Shown here one piece after another: positions 17,944 through 25,847 of a stretch of 64,000 nucleotides of DNA; the first letter of the stretch is position 1; each line of letters starts with the position of its first letter. The translations under genes and the position numbers were made by a program. Under the pieces are notes generated by a model. It was not told the DNA's origin and made no database searches. It saw nothing but the letters and a program-made list of their open reading frames with translations. This stretch comes from Conexibacter woesei DSM 14684 (GTDB taxonomy: Bacteria > Actinomycetota > Thermoleophilia > Solirubrobacterales > Solirubrobacteraceae), in assembly GCF_000025265.1 (NCBI RefSeq), contig NC_013739.1, positions 5,876,001 through 5,940,000 of the forward strand, read 5' to 3'.

Positions 17944-18786
17944 ATGTCCACCTCCTCCTTCGAAGTCATCCCACCGGCAGCGCCCACGACGGCACCCTCG
18001 CGGCCCGTGCCTCCGTTGCCGGCCGTCGAGCAGGCCCCGGTCCTCGACCTCCCGCTCGCGGTCACGGACTACGAGCGCGTGCTCGACTGGGTCGACGCCG
18101 CGGTCGCCGTACGCGCCAGCGAGTACGTCTGCGTCGCGGCCGTGCACACGGTGATGGAGTCGCGCGAGGACGACGCCCTGCGCGGCGCCGTCGCCGGCGC
18201 CGCGTTCACCGTCCCCGACGGGCAGCCGCTGGCCTGGGCGCTGAGAGCGCTCGGCCATGACATCGCGGCGCGCGTCTACGGTCCCGAGCTGATGGCGCGC
18301 TCGTGCGCCCGCGCCGCCAGCAGCGGCCAGCGCCACTACCTGTACGGCGGGCGCGATCAGAGCGCACTCTTCCGGCTCACGCTGAGGCTGCGCCAGCGCT
18401 TCCCCGGCCTGCGGATCGTCGGCGGCTACTCGCCGCCGTTCCGCGAGCTGACCGAGGCGGAGCTGGACGCGGTCGCCGCCGACATCAACCGCGCCCGCCC
18501 CGACGTCGTCTGGGTCGGGATCGGCGTGCCGAAGCAGGAGAAGTGGATGGCCGCGATGCGCGATCGCCTCGACGCGCCGGTGCTCGTCGGCGTCGGTGCC
18601 GCGTTCGACTTCCACGCCGGGCTCGTGCCGCAGGCGCCGCACTGGATGCAGCGCTCCGGTCTCGAATGGGCGTTCCGGCTCAAGCAGGAGCCGCGCCGGC
18701 TGTGGAAGCGCTATGCGCGCCACAACCCCCGCTTCGTCGCCGGTTTCGCCCGCCAGTGGGCGAGCGACCGGCGCGCCCGCGACTGA
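17944..18786 (+). CDS. WecG/TagA/CpsF family glycosyltransferase (GT26)
   Basis: 280 residues. A Pro/Ala-rich N-terminal 40 residues precede the domain: VCVAAVHTVMESRED, FTVPDGQPLAWALR (Asp-Gly-Gln of GT26), YGPELMARSC, VWVGIGVPKQEKWM and VGVGAAFDFHAGLVPQAPHWM. GT26 enzymes add the second sugar (such as ManNAcA) to undecaprenyl-diphosphate-GlcNAc, so this fits an early step after the initiating transferase at 32881. The ATG is at 17944; upstream lies a shared promoter-like element. The next gene starts 17 bases downstream. Confidence 0.9.
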   Translation: MSTSSFEVIPPAAPTTAPSRPVPPLPAVEQAPVLDLPLAVTDYERVLDWVDAAVAVRASEYVCVAAVHTVMESREDDALRGAVAGAAFTVPDGQPLAWALRALGHDIAARVYGPELMARSCARAASSGQRHYLYGGRDQSALFRLTLRLRQRFPGLRIVGGYSPPFRELTEAELDAVAADINRARPDVVWVGIGVPKQEKWMAAMRDRLDAPVLVGVGAAFDFHAGLVPQAPHWMQRSGLEWAFRLKQEPRRLWKRYARHNPRFVAGFARQWASDRRARD

Positions 18787-18803
18787 CGCGCGCCGGCGGT
18801 CTC

Positions 18804-20282
18804 GTGACAGGACGCTCGACCGCCGCGACGCCGTGGCTTGCGCTTGCGGCGATCGTGCTGCTCGCAGCCGCGCTGCGCTTCCCGACGCTCGCGACGCAGA
18901 GCGTCTGGTTCGACGAGGCCGCCACGTGGGAGCTGACGCGCCTGCCGTTCGGCGAGATGCTGAGCGCGCTGCCCGACCGCGAGAGCAACCCGCCGCTCTA
19001 CTACGTGCTCGAGTGGCTGTGGACGAGAGCGTTCGGCGACGGCGCGTGGGGGCTGCGCTCCCTCTCGGCCGTGCTCGGCACGCTCGTCGTCCCCGTCGCG
19101 TACGGGATCGGCCACCGCATCGGCGGCCCCCGCGCCGGCCTCGCGACGGCCGCGCTGATCGCGGTCAACCCGCTGCTGGTGTGGTTCTCGCAGGAGGCAC
19201 GCAGCTACGAACTGGTCGTGCTGCTGAGCGCCTGGTCGCTGCTGCTGTTCCTGCGTTCGCTCGACGACGACCGCCCGCGCGTGCTGGCGTGGTGGGCCGC
19301 CGCCTCCGCGCTGGCGCTCTGCTCGCACTACTTCGCCGCGTTCGTGCTCGCGCCGCAGGTCGCCTGGCTGGTGTGGCGCCATCCGCGTCGCCGCGCGGTG
19401 CTCGCCGCGGTCGGCGGGCTCGCCGTCGTCGGCCTCGCGCTGCTGCCGATGCTGCTCGAGCAGCGCGGGAACCCGTACGACATCGCGGGTGCGTCGATCG
19501 TGGTGCGGCTGCTGCAGGTGCCGAAGCAGTTCCTGCTCGGCTACCGCGGCCCGCTCGCGCTCGCCAGCGGTCTCGCCGGCGCAGCGCTGATAGCCGGCGC
19601 GCTGTGGCTGCTCGCACGGCACGCACGCAACGCCGTGCGCGAGCGCGCCGTGCTGGTCGGCGGCATCGGCGCCGTCGGCGTCGTGCTGCCGGCCGCGGCG
19701 GCCGTCCTCGGCGCCGACTACCTCAACGCGCGCAACGTGATTCCCTCGCTCGTGCCGCTCGCGGCGGTCCTCGGGGCCGGCTTCGCCGTCACGAGACCAC
19801 CGCGGATCGGGCTCGCGCTGCTGACCGCGCTCTGCGCGATCTCGCTCGGCGTCGTGGTCGTGGTCGCCGCCGACCAGCAGTATCAGCGCCCCGACTGGAA
19901 GGGCCTCGCACGGGCGCTCGGCTCCAGCGGGGAGCCGCGCGTGCTCGTGGTCACCCCGGCCAACGGCGAGGCGGCGCTGCGCTTCTATCGGCGCGATCTG
20001 CGCACGCTGTCCGACGCCGGCACCAGGGTGAGAGACGTCGCCGTCGTCTCGGTCGCGACGTCGAGCGGTCCCGGTGACCCGCCCGTGCTCCAGCAGCAGT
20101 ACGGCGCCGGGTTCCCGCCCGGCCTGTACGACTTCGGCCCGCCACGGGCGACGAGAACCGGCGCCTGGACGACCTTGAGATTCCACCAGCCGGCGGCGAC
20201 GCTCGTGCAGCCGCTGCCGATCTCATCGATCCGCTTCGGCGAGCGTCCGCCGAGCGTCGCGCTGCTGCCCGCGACGAGATGA
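18804..20282 (+). CDS. GT39-like polytopic glycosyltransferase
   Basis: 492 residues with about 11 helices, DUF/GT39 'dolichyl-phosphate-mannose-protein mannosyltransferase' type (PMT_2). The first outer loop has QSVWFDEAATWEL with the Asp-Glu pair used by GT-C enzymes, then RESNPPLYYVLEWLW and LVWFSQEARSYELVVLLSAW, the usual family pattern. It would use a polyprenyl-phosphate sugar at the outer face. The C-terminal 110 residues are soluble. The start is taken as GTG 18804, just after the GT26 stop; the frame is open upstream across the GT26 gene, which is a coding shadow. Confidence 0.8.
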   Translation: MTGRSTAATPWLALAAIVLLAAALRFPTLATQSVWFDEAATWELTRLPFGEMLSALPDRESNPPLYYVLEWLWTRAFGDGAWGLRSLSAVLGTLVVPVAYGIGHRIGGPRAGLATAALIAVNPLLVWFSQEARSYELVVLLSAWSLLLFLRSLDDDRPRVLAWWAAASALALCSHYFAAFVLAPQVAWLVWRHPRRRAVLAAVGGLAVVGLALLPMLLEQRGNPYDIAGASIVVRLLQVPKQFLLGYRGPLALASGLAGAALIAGALWLLARHARNAVRERAVLVGGIGAVGVVLPAAAAVLGADYLNARNVIPSLVPLAAVLGAGFAVTRPPRIGLALLTALCAISLGVVVVVAADQQYQRPDWKGLARALGSSGEPRVLVVTPANGEAALRFYRRDLRTLSDAGTRVRDVAVVSVATSSGPGDPPVLQQQYGAGFPPGLYDFGPPRATRTGAWTTLRFHQPAATLVQPLPISSIRFGERPPSVALLPATR

Positions 20283-20300
20283 GCCGGCGCCCCGACCCGA

Positions 20301-20306
20301 TACCCT
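20301..20306 (+). promoter_or_regulatory. -10-like box of the UDP-sugar dehydrogenase gene
   Basis: TACCCT, 7 bases before GTG 20314. This spacing is one reason to prefer that GTG over the in-frame TTG at 20308. Confidence 0.45.
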
Positions 20307-20313
20307 CTTGCCG

Positions 20314-21600
20314 GTGAGCCCTCCCGTCACCGACGTCGCGGTCATCGGCCTCGGCCGAGTGGGCCTGCCGCTCGCCCTCAGCTTCGCCGATCGCGGCCTC
20401 AACGTCCTCGGCATCGACAACGACGCGGACCGCCTCGGCGCGATCGCCGGCGGGCGGATGCCGTTCAAGGAGACCGGCGGCGACGAGCTGATCGAGCGCG
20501 TCCACGCCGGCGGCCGCCTGCGCACCTCCGACCAGGTGACCGACGCCGCGGACGCCGACGCGATCGTGCTGACGCTCGGCACGCCGTCGTTCTCGCACAT
20601 CGAGATCGACATGAGCGACATCCGCTCGGTGCTCGACGACCTGCTGCCGCTGCTGCGCCCGGGCCAGACGATCGTGCTGCGCTCGACGGTCGCGCCCGGA
20701 ACGACCGAGTTCGTCGCCGGGTACCTGGAGCGCAAGCGCGGCCTGCGCGCCGGCGAGGAGATCTTCGTCGCGCACGCGCCCGAGCGGATCGCCGCCGGCC
20801 GCTTCCTGGAGGAGATCGACTCGCTGCCGTGCATCGTCGGCGGCGTCGGCGAGGCGTCGGGCGAGCGCACGGCGCGCCTGTTCGAGGTCTTCGACGCCGA
20901 GATCGTGCAGACGACGCCGGTGCAAGCCGAGCTGGCGAAGATCTGGGCGAACATCATGCGCTACACGACGTTCGCGCTGCCGAACCTGCTGATGATGGAC
21001 TGCGAGCAGTACGGCGCGAACGTGTTCGAGGTGATCGACCTCGTCAACCGCGACTACCCGCGCGGCGGCCTGGCGCAGCCCGGCTTCACCGCCGGCACCT
21101 GCCTGCGCAAGGACTTCGCGTTCTCCGAGGAGCGCTCGAACGCCCCCGGCATGCTGCTCGCCGTCTCGCGCGTGAACGAGTCCGTCCCGAACTTCCTCGT
21201 GCAGGGGATGAAGCGGCGGATCGACGGCGGGACGCTCAACGGCGCGAAGGTCGCCGTCCTCGGGCTCGCCTTCAAGCGCGACACCGACGACGAGCGCGAC
21301 TCGCTCGCGCACAAGCTCGTGCGCCTGCTCGAGCGCGAGCTGGCCGACGTCGCCGTCCACGACCCCCACGTCGCAAGCCCGACGCAGCCGCTCGACGCGA
21401 CGCTGCGCGACGCGGACGTCGTCGTCGTCGCGGCCAACCACTCCGAGTTCGGCATGCCTGCCACCCAGCAGGCGATCGCCGCGCTCGCCGCACCCGACGC
21501 GCTCGTCGTCGACCCCTGGAACTGCCTCGGCAGCGGCCAGGTGTTCGCGTTCGCCGACGAGCTGGCACTGATCCCAGGAACGGAGTCCTCCCACCAATGA
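20314..21600 (+). CDS. UDP-glucose / UDP-GlcNAc 6-dehydrogenase family protein
   Basis: 428 residues. It oxidises C6 of a UDP-sugar to the uronic acid using two NAD+. Domains: NAD-binding Rossmann (VIGLGRVGLPLALSF, residues 10-24), central helical domain, and C-terminal UDP-binding domain. The catalytic cysteine is C263 in GFTAGTCLRKDFAF; LGLAFKRDTDDERDS is the hinge arginine region. The sequence looks nearer WecC/WbpA-type acetamido-sugar dehydrogenases than classical Ugd, but this is not certain. It overlaps the following epimerase in an ATGA junction. It could supply UDP-glucuronate for the decarboxylase at 34478 or a GlcNAcA derivative. Confidence 0.88.
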   Translation: MSPPVTDVAVIGLGRVGLPLALSFADRGLNVLGIDNDADRLGAIAGGRMPFKETGGDELIERVHAGGRLRTSDQVTDAADADAIVLTLGTPSFSHIEIDMSDIRSVLDDLLPLLRPGQTIVLRSTVAPGTTEFVAGYLERKRGLRAGEEIFVAHAPERIAAGRFLEEIDSLPCIVGGVGEASGERTARLFEVFDAEIVQTTPVQAELAKIWANIMRYTTFALPNLLMMDCEQYGANVFEVIDLVNRDYPRGGLAQPGFTAGTCLRKDFAFSEERSNAPGMLLAVSRVNESVPNFLVQGMKRRIDGGTLNGAKVAVLGLAFKRDTDDERDSLAHKLVRLLERELADVAVHDPHVASPTQPLDATLRDADVVVVAANHSEFGMPATQQAIAALAAPDALVVDPWNCLGSGQVFAFADELALIPGTESSHQ

Positions 21601-22586
21601 CCCGCGTGCTCGTCACGGGCGGCGCCGGCACGATCGGCGCCGCGGTCGTCCGCCGCCTGATGCGCGACCCTGCCTACGAGGTGCGCGTCTCGGACCAGCG
21701 CACGGCGCCGCAATGGATGCGCGAGGCGTGCGAGATCCACACCGGCGACCTGCGCGACGTCGAGCAGGCGCGCGCGGCGATGGACGGCTGCCCGCTCGTC
21801 ATCCACCTCGCCGCGATCGTCGGCGGCATCGGCAACTTCCACAAGCTGCCGCACACGCTGACCGAGGTCAACAACGGGCTCTACAACGCGATCTTCCGCG
21901 CCGCGCTCGACCACGGCGTCGAGCGCTTCACCTATGTCTCCTCCTCGATGGTGTTCGAGAACGCGACCGAGTACCCGACGACCGAGGCGTACCTGCCGCA
22001 GTGCCCGACGCCGACCTCCGCGTACGGCTTCTCGAAGCTGACGGGCGAGGTCTACTGCCGCGCCGCGCACGCCGAGCACGGTCTCCCCTACACGATCTGC
22101 CGGCCGTTCAACGCCTACGGACCGGGCGAGATGCCCGACCCCGAGCCCGGCATCGCGCACATGGTCCCGGACGTGATCAAGAAGGTGCTCGGCGGTCAGA
22201 AGCCGCTGGAGATCTTCGGCTCCGGCAAGCAGACGCGGACGCTCACGCACATCGACGACATCGCCGACGGGATCGTCGTCGCGACCGGCCACCCCGCCGC
22301 GCTCAACGAGGACTTCAACATCTCCGCCTCGGAGGAGCTGACGATCGCCGAGACCGCGCGGATCATCTGGGAGGAGTGCGGCGAGGATCCGGCGGCGTTC
22401 AGACTGAAGCACCTGCCGACGTTCGAGGTCGACGTGGTGCGGCGCTGGCCGTCGGTCGAGAAGGCGCGCGAGCTGCTCGGCTGGGAGTCGCGCATCAGCG
22501 TGCGCGAGGGCATCGCGCAGACCGTCGCGTGGCTGCGCGAGCAGGACCTCACGCAGTCCAGCCACCTCAGCGCGCTGGGGAAGTAG
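21597..22586 (+). CDS. NAD-dependent epimerase/dehydratase (extended SDR)
   Basis: 329 residues. The Rossmann start is VLVTGGAGTIGAAVVRRL; the catalytic set is VSSSMVFENA and SAYGFSKLTGE (Tyr-x3-Lys); RPFNAYGPGE and TRTLTHIDDIADGI follow. The general form is that of nucleotide-sugar 4-epimerases; the VHLAAIVGGIGNFHKLP-like segment (HLAAIVGGIGNFHK) recalls GDP-fucose/GDP-mannose epimerases. The substrate is not determined. ATG overlaps the dehydrogenase stop by 4 bases, so the two act in one pathway, probably on the same UDP-sugar. Confidence 0.82.
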   Translation: MTRVLVTGGAGTIGAAVVRRLMRDPAYEVRVSDQRTAPQWMREACEIHTGDLRDVEQARAAMDGCPLVIHLAAIVGGIGNFHKLPHTLTEVNNGLYNAIFRAALDHGVERFTYVSSSMVFENATEYPTTEAYLPQCPTPTSAYGFSKLTGEVYCRAAHAEHGLPYTICRPFNAYGPGEMPDPEPGIAHMVPDVIKKVLGGQKPLEIFGSGKQTRTLTHIDDIADGIVVATGHPAALNEDFNISASEELTIAETARIIWEECGEDPAAFRLKHLPTFEVDVVRRWPSVEKARELLGWESRISVREGIAQTVAWLREQDLTQSSHLSALGK

Positions 22587-22589
22587 CTG

Positions 22590-23441
22590 GTGGGCGCGGT
22601 GGCCGCCGCCGGCGCCACGATCGTCGTGCCGACGCGCGGTCGCCCCGGCTATCTCGACGTCGCGCTCGCGTCGCTCGCACCGCAGGCCGCCGCCGCGGGT
22701 GCTGAGCTGGTCGTCGTGCTCGACGGCCCCGACCCGGCGAGCGCCGCGGTCGCCGAGCGGCACGCCGCGCGCGTCGTCGCGCTGCCCGCGCCGCGCGGCC
22801 TCAACGCCGCCCGCAATGCCGGTCTCGACGCCACGCGCGGCGACCTGATCGCGTTCGTCGACGACGACGTCGCCGCGCCGCCCGGCTGGCTGCCGGCGCT
22901 GCTCGCGGCCGCCGCCGCGACGCCCGAGCGCGACGTCTTCACCGGTCCGATCCGGGCGGTGCTGGAAGGCGGCGGGCCGCACGCCTGCGGCCGCGACGCC
23001 CCGCCGATCACGGCGTTCGACGCCGGCCCGGCCGACGCCGACGTGCCGCTCGCATGGGGCGCGAACATGGCGATCCGCCGCGCGGCCTTCGAGACGGTCG
23101 GCCGCTTCGACGAGTCGATCCACAACGGCGGCGACGAGGAGGAGTGGCAGGAGCGGCTGCACGGCACCGGCGGTCGCGTCCGCTACATCGCCGCCGCCGG
23201 GCTCGACCATCGCCGCACGCGCGCGGACGCGACGCTGCGCCGGCTCGCGCGGGCGAACTTCCACCGCGGCCGCGCCGGGCGCCGCAACGACGTCCGCAAG
23301 GGCGTCGCGCCGTCGGCGACCGCCGAGCTGCGCACGTTCGCGGGCTGCTGCTGGCACGTCGCGCGCCGGCTGTGCCTGAACGGGGTCGTGATGGCCGCCC
23401 ACAGCGCCGGCCGGCTGCGCGAGCTGGTGGCGTCGCGATGA
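22590..23441 (+). CDS. Family 2 glycosyltransferase
   Basis: 283 residues, GT-A fold. ATIVVPTRGRPGYLDVAL opens the nucleotide-binding domain; LIAFVDDDVAAPPGWL holds the metal-binding acidic cluster; PLAWGANMAIRRAAFE and FDESIHNGGDEEEW hold the acceptor-site acidic residues. It starts at GTG 22590, 3 bases after the epimerase stop, and overlaps the next gene by 4 bases (ATGA). The sugar used is unknown. Confidence 0.84.
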   Translation: MGAVAAAGATIVVPTRGRPGYLDVALASLAPQAAAAGAELVVVLDGPDPASAAVAERHAARVVALPAPRGLNAARNAGLDATRGDLIAFVDDDVAAPPGWLPALLAAAAATPERDVFTGPIRAVLEGGGPHACGRDAPPITAFDAGPADADVPLAWGANMAIRRAAFETVGRFDESIHNGGDEEEWQERLHGTGGRVRYIAAAGLDHRRTRADATLRRLARANFHRGRAGRRNDVRKGVAPSATAELRTFAGCCWHVARRLCLNGVVMAAHSAGRLRELVASR

Positions 23442-24289
23442 GCGAGCCGGCGGCCGACGCCGCGCGCGCGGGCGGCGACGCCGCCGACCCCTTCGCCTCC
23501 GGCGAGTCCGGCATCGTCGCCGGCGTCCGCGCGAACGTGCGCACGCGACTGCAGGACGCCGCGCTCGACGCGCTGCGCGTCGCGCGGCTGGAGCCGTGGC
23601 GGCTGCACCGCGCCGCCGCGGCCGCGCCACCGCGCCGCCGCGTGCTCGTGCTGGGGATCGAGCGGACCGACCGCGCGAACCTGATGGCAGCGGCACGCGC
23701 CGAGCTGCGGCGCTCGCGTCACGACGTCGAGATCGCGACGACCGACGTCGGCGGGCGCGGCAAGTGGGAGAACCTCAACGCGCTGCTCGCCGGCCATCCG
23801 GCCGACGGTCACGACTGGCTGATGGTGATCGACGACGACGTCGCGCTCCCGCACGGCTTCCTCGACGACTTCCTGTTCCTCGCCGAGCGCTTCGACCTGC
23901 GGCTCGCGCAGCCCGCCCACCGCCGCCGCTCGCACGCCGCCTGGCGCGTGACGCGGCGCCGCCCGCGCAGCGTCGTGCGCGAGACCGGCTTCGTCGAGAT
24001 CGGGCCGATCAGCGCCTTCCACTCCTCCACGTTCTCCACCCTGCTGCCGTTCCCCGACCTCGTCGCCGGCTGGGGGCTCGACGCCCACTGGGCCGCGCTC
24101 GCGCACGCGCGCGGGTGGCGGACGGGGGTCGTCGACGCGACGCCGATCCGTCACGTCGTGCGGCCGATCGCCGACAGCTACCGCCGCGACGACGCGCTCG
24201 CGGAGGCGCGCGCCTTCCTCGCCGAGCGACCGCACGTGACCGCCGCCGAGGCGCAGCGCACGACCGCGACCCACCGGGGCTGGGCGTGA
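23438..24289 (+). CDS. Putative GT-A-like glycosyltransferase of unrecognised family
   Basis: 283 residues. A variable N-terminal 60 residues precedes VLVLGIERTDRANLMAAARA. The core has GGRGKWENLNALL, DWLMVIDDDVALPHGFLDDF (an Asp-Asp-Asp metal site as in GT2 enzymes), FVEIGPISAFHSSTF and VAGWGLDAHW. This resembles DUF707-type proteins more than classical GT2, and the conserved Trp-Gly-x-Asp-x-His could be the acceptor site. Position between GT2 and GT4 genes, with 4-base overlaps on both sides, supports a transferase role, but no reaction is proven. Confidence 0.6.
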   Translation: MSEPAADAARAGGDAADPFASGESGIVAGVRANVRTRLQDAALDALRVARLEPWRLHRAAAAAPPRRRVLVLGIERTDRANLMAAARAELRRSRHDVEIATTDVGGRGKWENLNALLAGHPADGHDWLMVIDDDVALPHGFLDDFLFLAERFDLRLAQPAHRRRSHAAWRVTRRRPRSVVRETGFVEIGPISAFHSSTFSTLLPFPDLVAGWGLDAHWAALAHARGWRTGVVDATPIRHVVRPIADSYRRDDALAEARAFLAERPHVTAAEAQRTTATHRGWA

Positions 24290-25485
24290 CCGCAGGCGGC
24301 CCGCGCGTCGCGATCGTCGCCGAGTACTACCCGCGCGCCGCGGACCCGGTGCTCGGCGTCTGGGCGCACCGCCAGGCACTCGCCGCGCGCGACGCCGGCG
24401 CGGACGTGCGCGTGCTCGTCCTGCACCGGCCGCTGCCGCCGCTGGCGGCCCTCAAGCGCGGCGACCTGCCCGCCCTGCGCGCCGCGCTGCGGCAGCCGCG
24501 CCGCGTGCTGCTCGACGGGATCGAGGTCTCCTACGTGCCGTACGTGTCGCCGCCGCGGCCGTGGAGCTACGGCGCCTGGGGCGCGTGGGCGGCGCCGGCG
24601 CTGAAGCGGGCGCTCGGCGACCTGCACGAGCGCTTCCCGTTCGAACTGGTGCACGCCCACTACGCGGTGCCGGCGGGCGACGCCGTGCGACGCGCGCTGC
24701 CCGGCGCGCCGCTCGTCGTCTCCGTCCACGGCGGTGACGTGCTCGCGACGGTGCAGCGCAGCCCGTACGCGCGCCGTGCCGTCGCGCACACCTTCGCGCA
24801 CGCCAAGCTCGTGCTCGCCAACAGCGCCGGCACCGCGGCGCGGGTCCGCGCGGCCGGCGGCGACGAGGGCGCGATCGAGGTCGTCCACCTCGGTACCGAG
24901 CTGCCGCCGGAGCCGCCGTCGCGCGACCCCGCCGCCGAGCCGCTGCTCGTCACCGTCGGCCACCTCGTCGCGCGCAAGCGCCACGCCGACGTGCTGGAGG
25001 CGCTCGCGCGGCTCGCCCCGGCCCATCCGCGGCTGCGCTGGACGATCGTCGGGGACGGGCCGGAGCGCGAGCCGCTGCGCGCGGCCGCCGCCCGCCTCGG
25101 CGTCACCGACCGCGTCGAGTTCACCGGCCAGCTCGACCCCGCGCGGGCACGTGCCCGCGCCTGGAGCGCCGACCTGTTCGTGCTCCCGAGCGTCGACGAG
25201 GCGTTCGGCGTCGCCTACGTCGAGGCGATGGCCGGCGGCGTGCCGGCGATCGGCTGCGCCGGCGAGGACGGCCCCGACGAGATCGCCGCGGCCGGCGGCG
25301 GCCTGGTGCGCGTGCCGCCGCGCGACCCGGCGGCGCTCGCGAGCGCGATCGACCGCCTCCTGCGCGACACGTCGGCCCGTCGCGAACTCGGCGCGCAGGC
25401 GCGCGCGACCGTCGCGGCGTCGTTCACCTGGGAACACTGCGGAAGCGCCACGGTGGCGGCGTACCGGCGCGCGCTCGCGCGCTGA
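24286..25485 (+). CDS. Family 4 glycosyltransferase
   Basis: 399 residues. The acceptor domain starts RVAIVAEYYPRAADPVLGVW and includes LVVSVHGGDVLATVQ. The donor domain has VTVGHLVARKRHADVLEAL, TIVGDGPEREPLR and LPSVDEAFGVAYVEAMAGG (EX7E). Such enzymes (WcaL/TuaC-like) add residues to exopolysaccharide or teichuronic acid units. The GTG start overlaps the previous gene. Last gene of the run beginning at 20314; its stop is followed by the long structured gene-free region. Confidence 0.87.
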   Translation: MTAGGPRVAIVAEYYPRAADPVLGVWAHRQALAARDAGADVRVLVLHRPLPPLAALKRGDLPALRAALRQPRRVLLDGIEVSYVPYVSPPRPWSYGAWGAWAAPALKRALGDLHERFPFELVHAHYAVPAGDAVRRALPGAPLVVSVHGGDVLATVQRSPYARRAVAHTFAHAKLVLANSAGTAARVRAAGGDEGAIEVVHLGTELPPEPPSRDPAAEPLLVTVGHLVARKRHADVLEALARLAPAHPRLRWTIVGDGPEREPLRAAAARLGVTDRVEFTGQLDPARARARAWSADLFVLPSVDEAFGVAYVEAMAGGVPAIGCAGEDGPDEIAAAGGGLVRVPPRDPAALASAIDRLLRDTSARRELGAQARATVAASFTWEHCGSATVAAYRRALAR

Positions 25486-25529
25486 CGCCGCCCCTGACGC
25501 GACGTGTTTTCAGGCGCGAACGGCGGGGT

Positions 25530-25712
25530 ACCAGCCGGGCAAGGTGTTCTCCCGACCCGGCGCGCCTCGGGTCGGGAGGCACCTCAGCCGCGCTGGTCCT
25601 GGTCGACGGAGGCCGCCCCCGGTCCCGGGCTTCCGTCGCCAGCGCGGCACCCCTTCGGCGCTGCCGGAGAGGAGTGCCGGCTCAATCGGCCGGCGCTCCT
25701 CTCCCGCGCTGG
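25530..25712 (+). ncRNA. Candidate structured RNA / attenuator with alternative helices
   Basis: Helix 1: CTCCCGACCC (25549-25558) pairs perfectly with 25569-25578, extended by GGTG/CACC and closed by ACCAGC/GCTGGT. Helix 2: 25604-25612 with 25630-25638 (9 bp, one G-U). Helix 3: 25666-25680 with 25690-25704 (15 bp, one G-U). The 9-mer CCAGCGCGG (25639-25647) is the exact complement of CCGCGCTGG, which occurs both upstream (25588-25596) and downstream (25704-25712), so two exclusive folds exist. I matched no known riboswitch, SRP, RNase P or tmRNA consensus. The strand is assumed from the neighbours. Confidence 0.4.
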
Positions 25713-25719
25713 AGGGCGT

Positions 25720-25754
25720 GCAAGTGCGCAACTTGGCCGCATTCGGCCCGTTGG
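25720..25754 (+). promoter_or_regulatory. Bipartite ECF-sigma-like promoter element, copy 2
   Basis: GCAAGTGCGCAAC (25720-25732), 16 bases, CGTTGG (25749-25754), identical in both blocks and spacing to the element before the GT26 gene. A start near 25761 would give the small secreted protein gene a leader of about 86 bases. Confidence 0.5.
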
Positions 25755-25803
25755 TGCCCTTGAAAGCAGACGACGCCCGCAGGGCCGGGACACGGCCCCT
25801 TGC

Positions 25804-25841
25804 TAGCGTTTGACGACTCCGGGGGCCCGCAACGGCCCCCG
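25804..25841 (+). promoter_or_regulatory. TAGCGT box followed by 5' hairpin
   Basis: TAGCGT (25804-25809) would place a transcript start next to the hairpin CGGGGGCC / GGCCCCCG (25820-25827 and 25834-25841, loop CGCAAC). The ATG follows 6 bases later with no Shine-Dalgarno sequence, so the hairpin may protect the 5' end or control initiation. Confidence 0.35.
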
Positions 25842-25847
25842 TTCTCC

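Larger units (their letters stand above)
25486..25847. other. 362-base gene-free region
   Basis: No convincing reading frame. It contains the folded segment 25530-25712, the bipartite promoter-like element 25720-25754, a 5-bp hairpin GGCCG-CATT-CGGCC inside that element's spacer (25735-25748), a 6-bp hairpin (25782-25798), TAGCGT (25804-25809), and an 8-bp hairpin ending 6 bases before the next ATG. It is the longest non-coding stretch in the window. Confidence 0.7.

Noticed and set aside
16249-18723. An 824-residue minus-strand open frame extending the flippase upstream across the GT26 gene
   Set aside because: The upstream 330 residues have Arg/Asp-rich composition typical of an antisense GC-rich shadow, and the true start (ATG 17724 with TACGGT 10 bases before it) matches flippase N-termini.
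25530-25712. The folded region as an SRP RNA, RNase P RNA, tmRNA or a known c-di-GMP/c-di-AMP/SAM-IV riboswitch
   Set aside because: None of the invariant sequence blocks of those RNAs that I know could be found on either strand.
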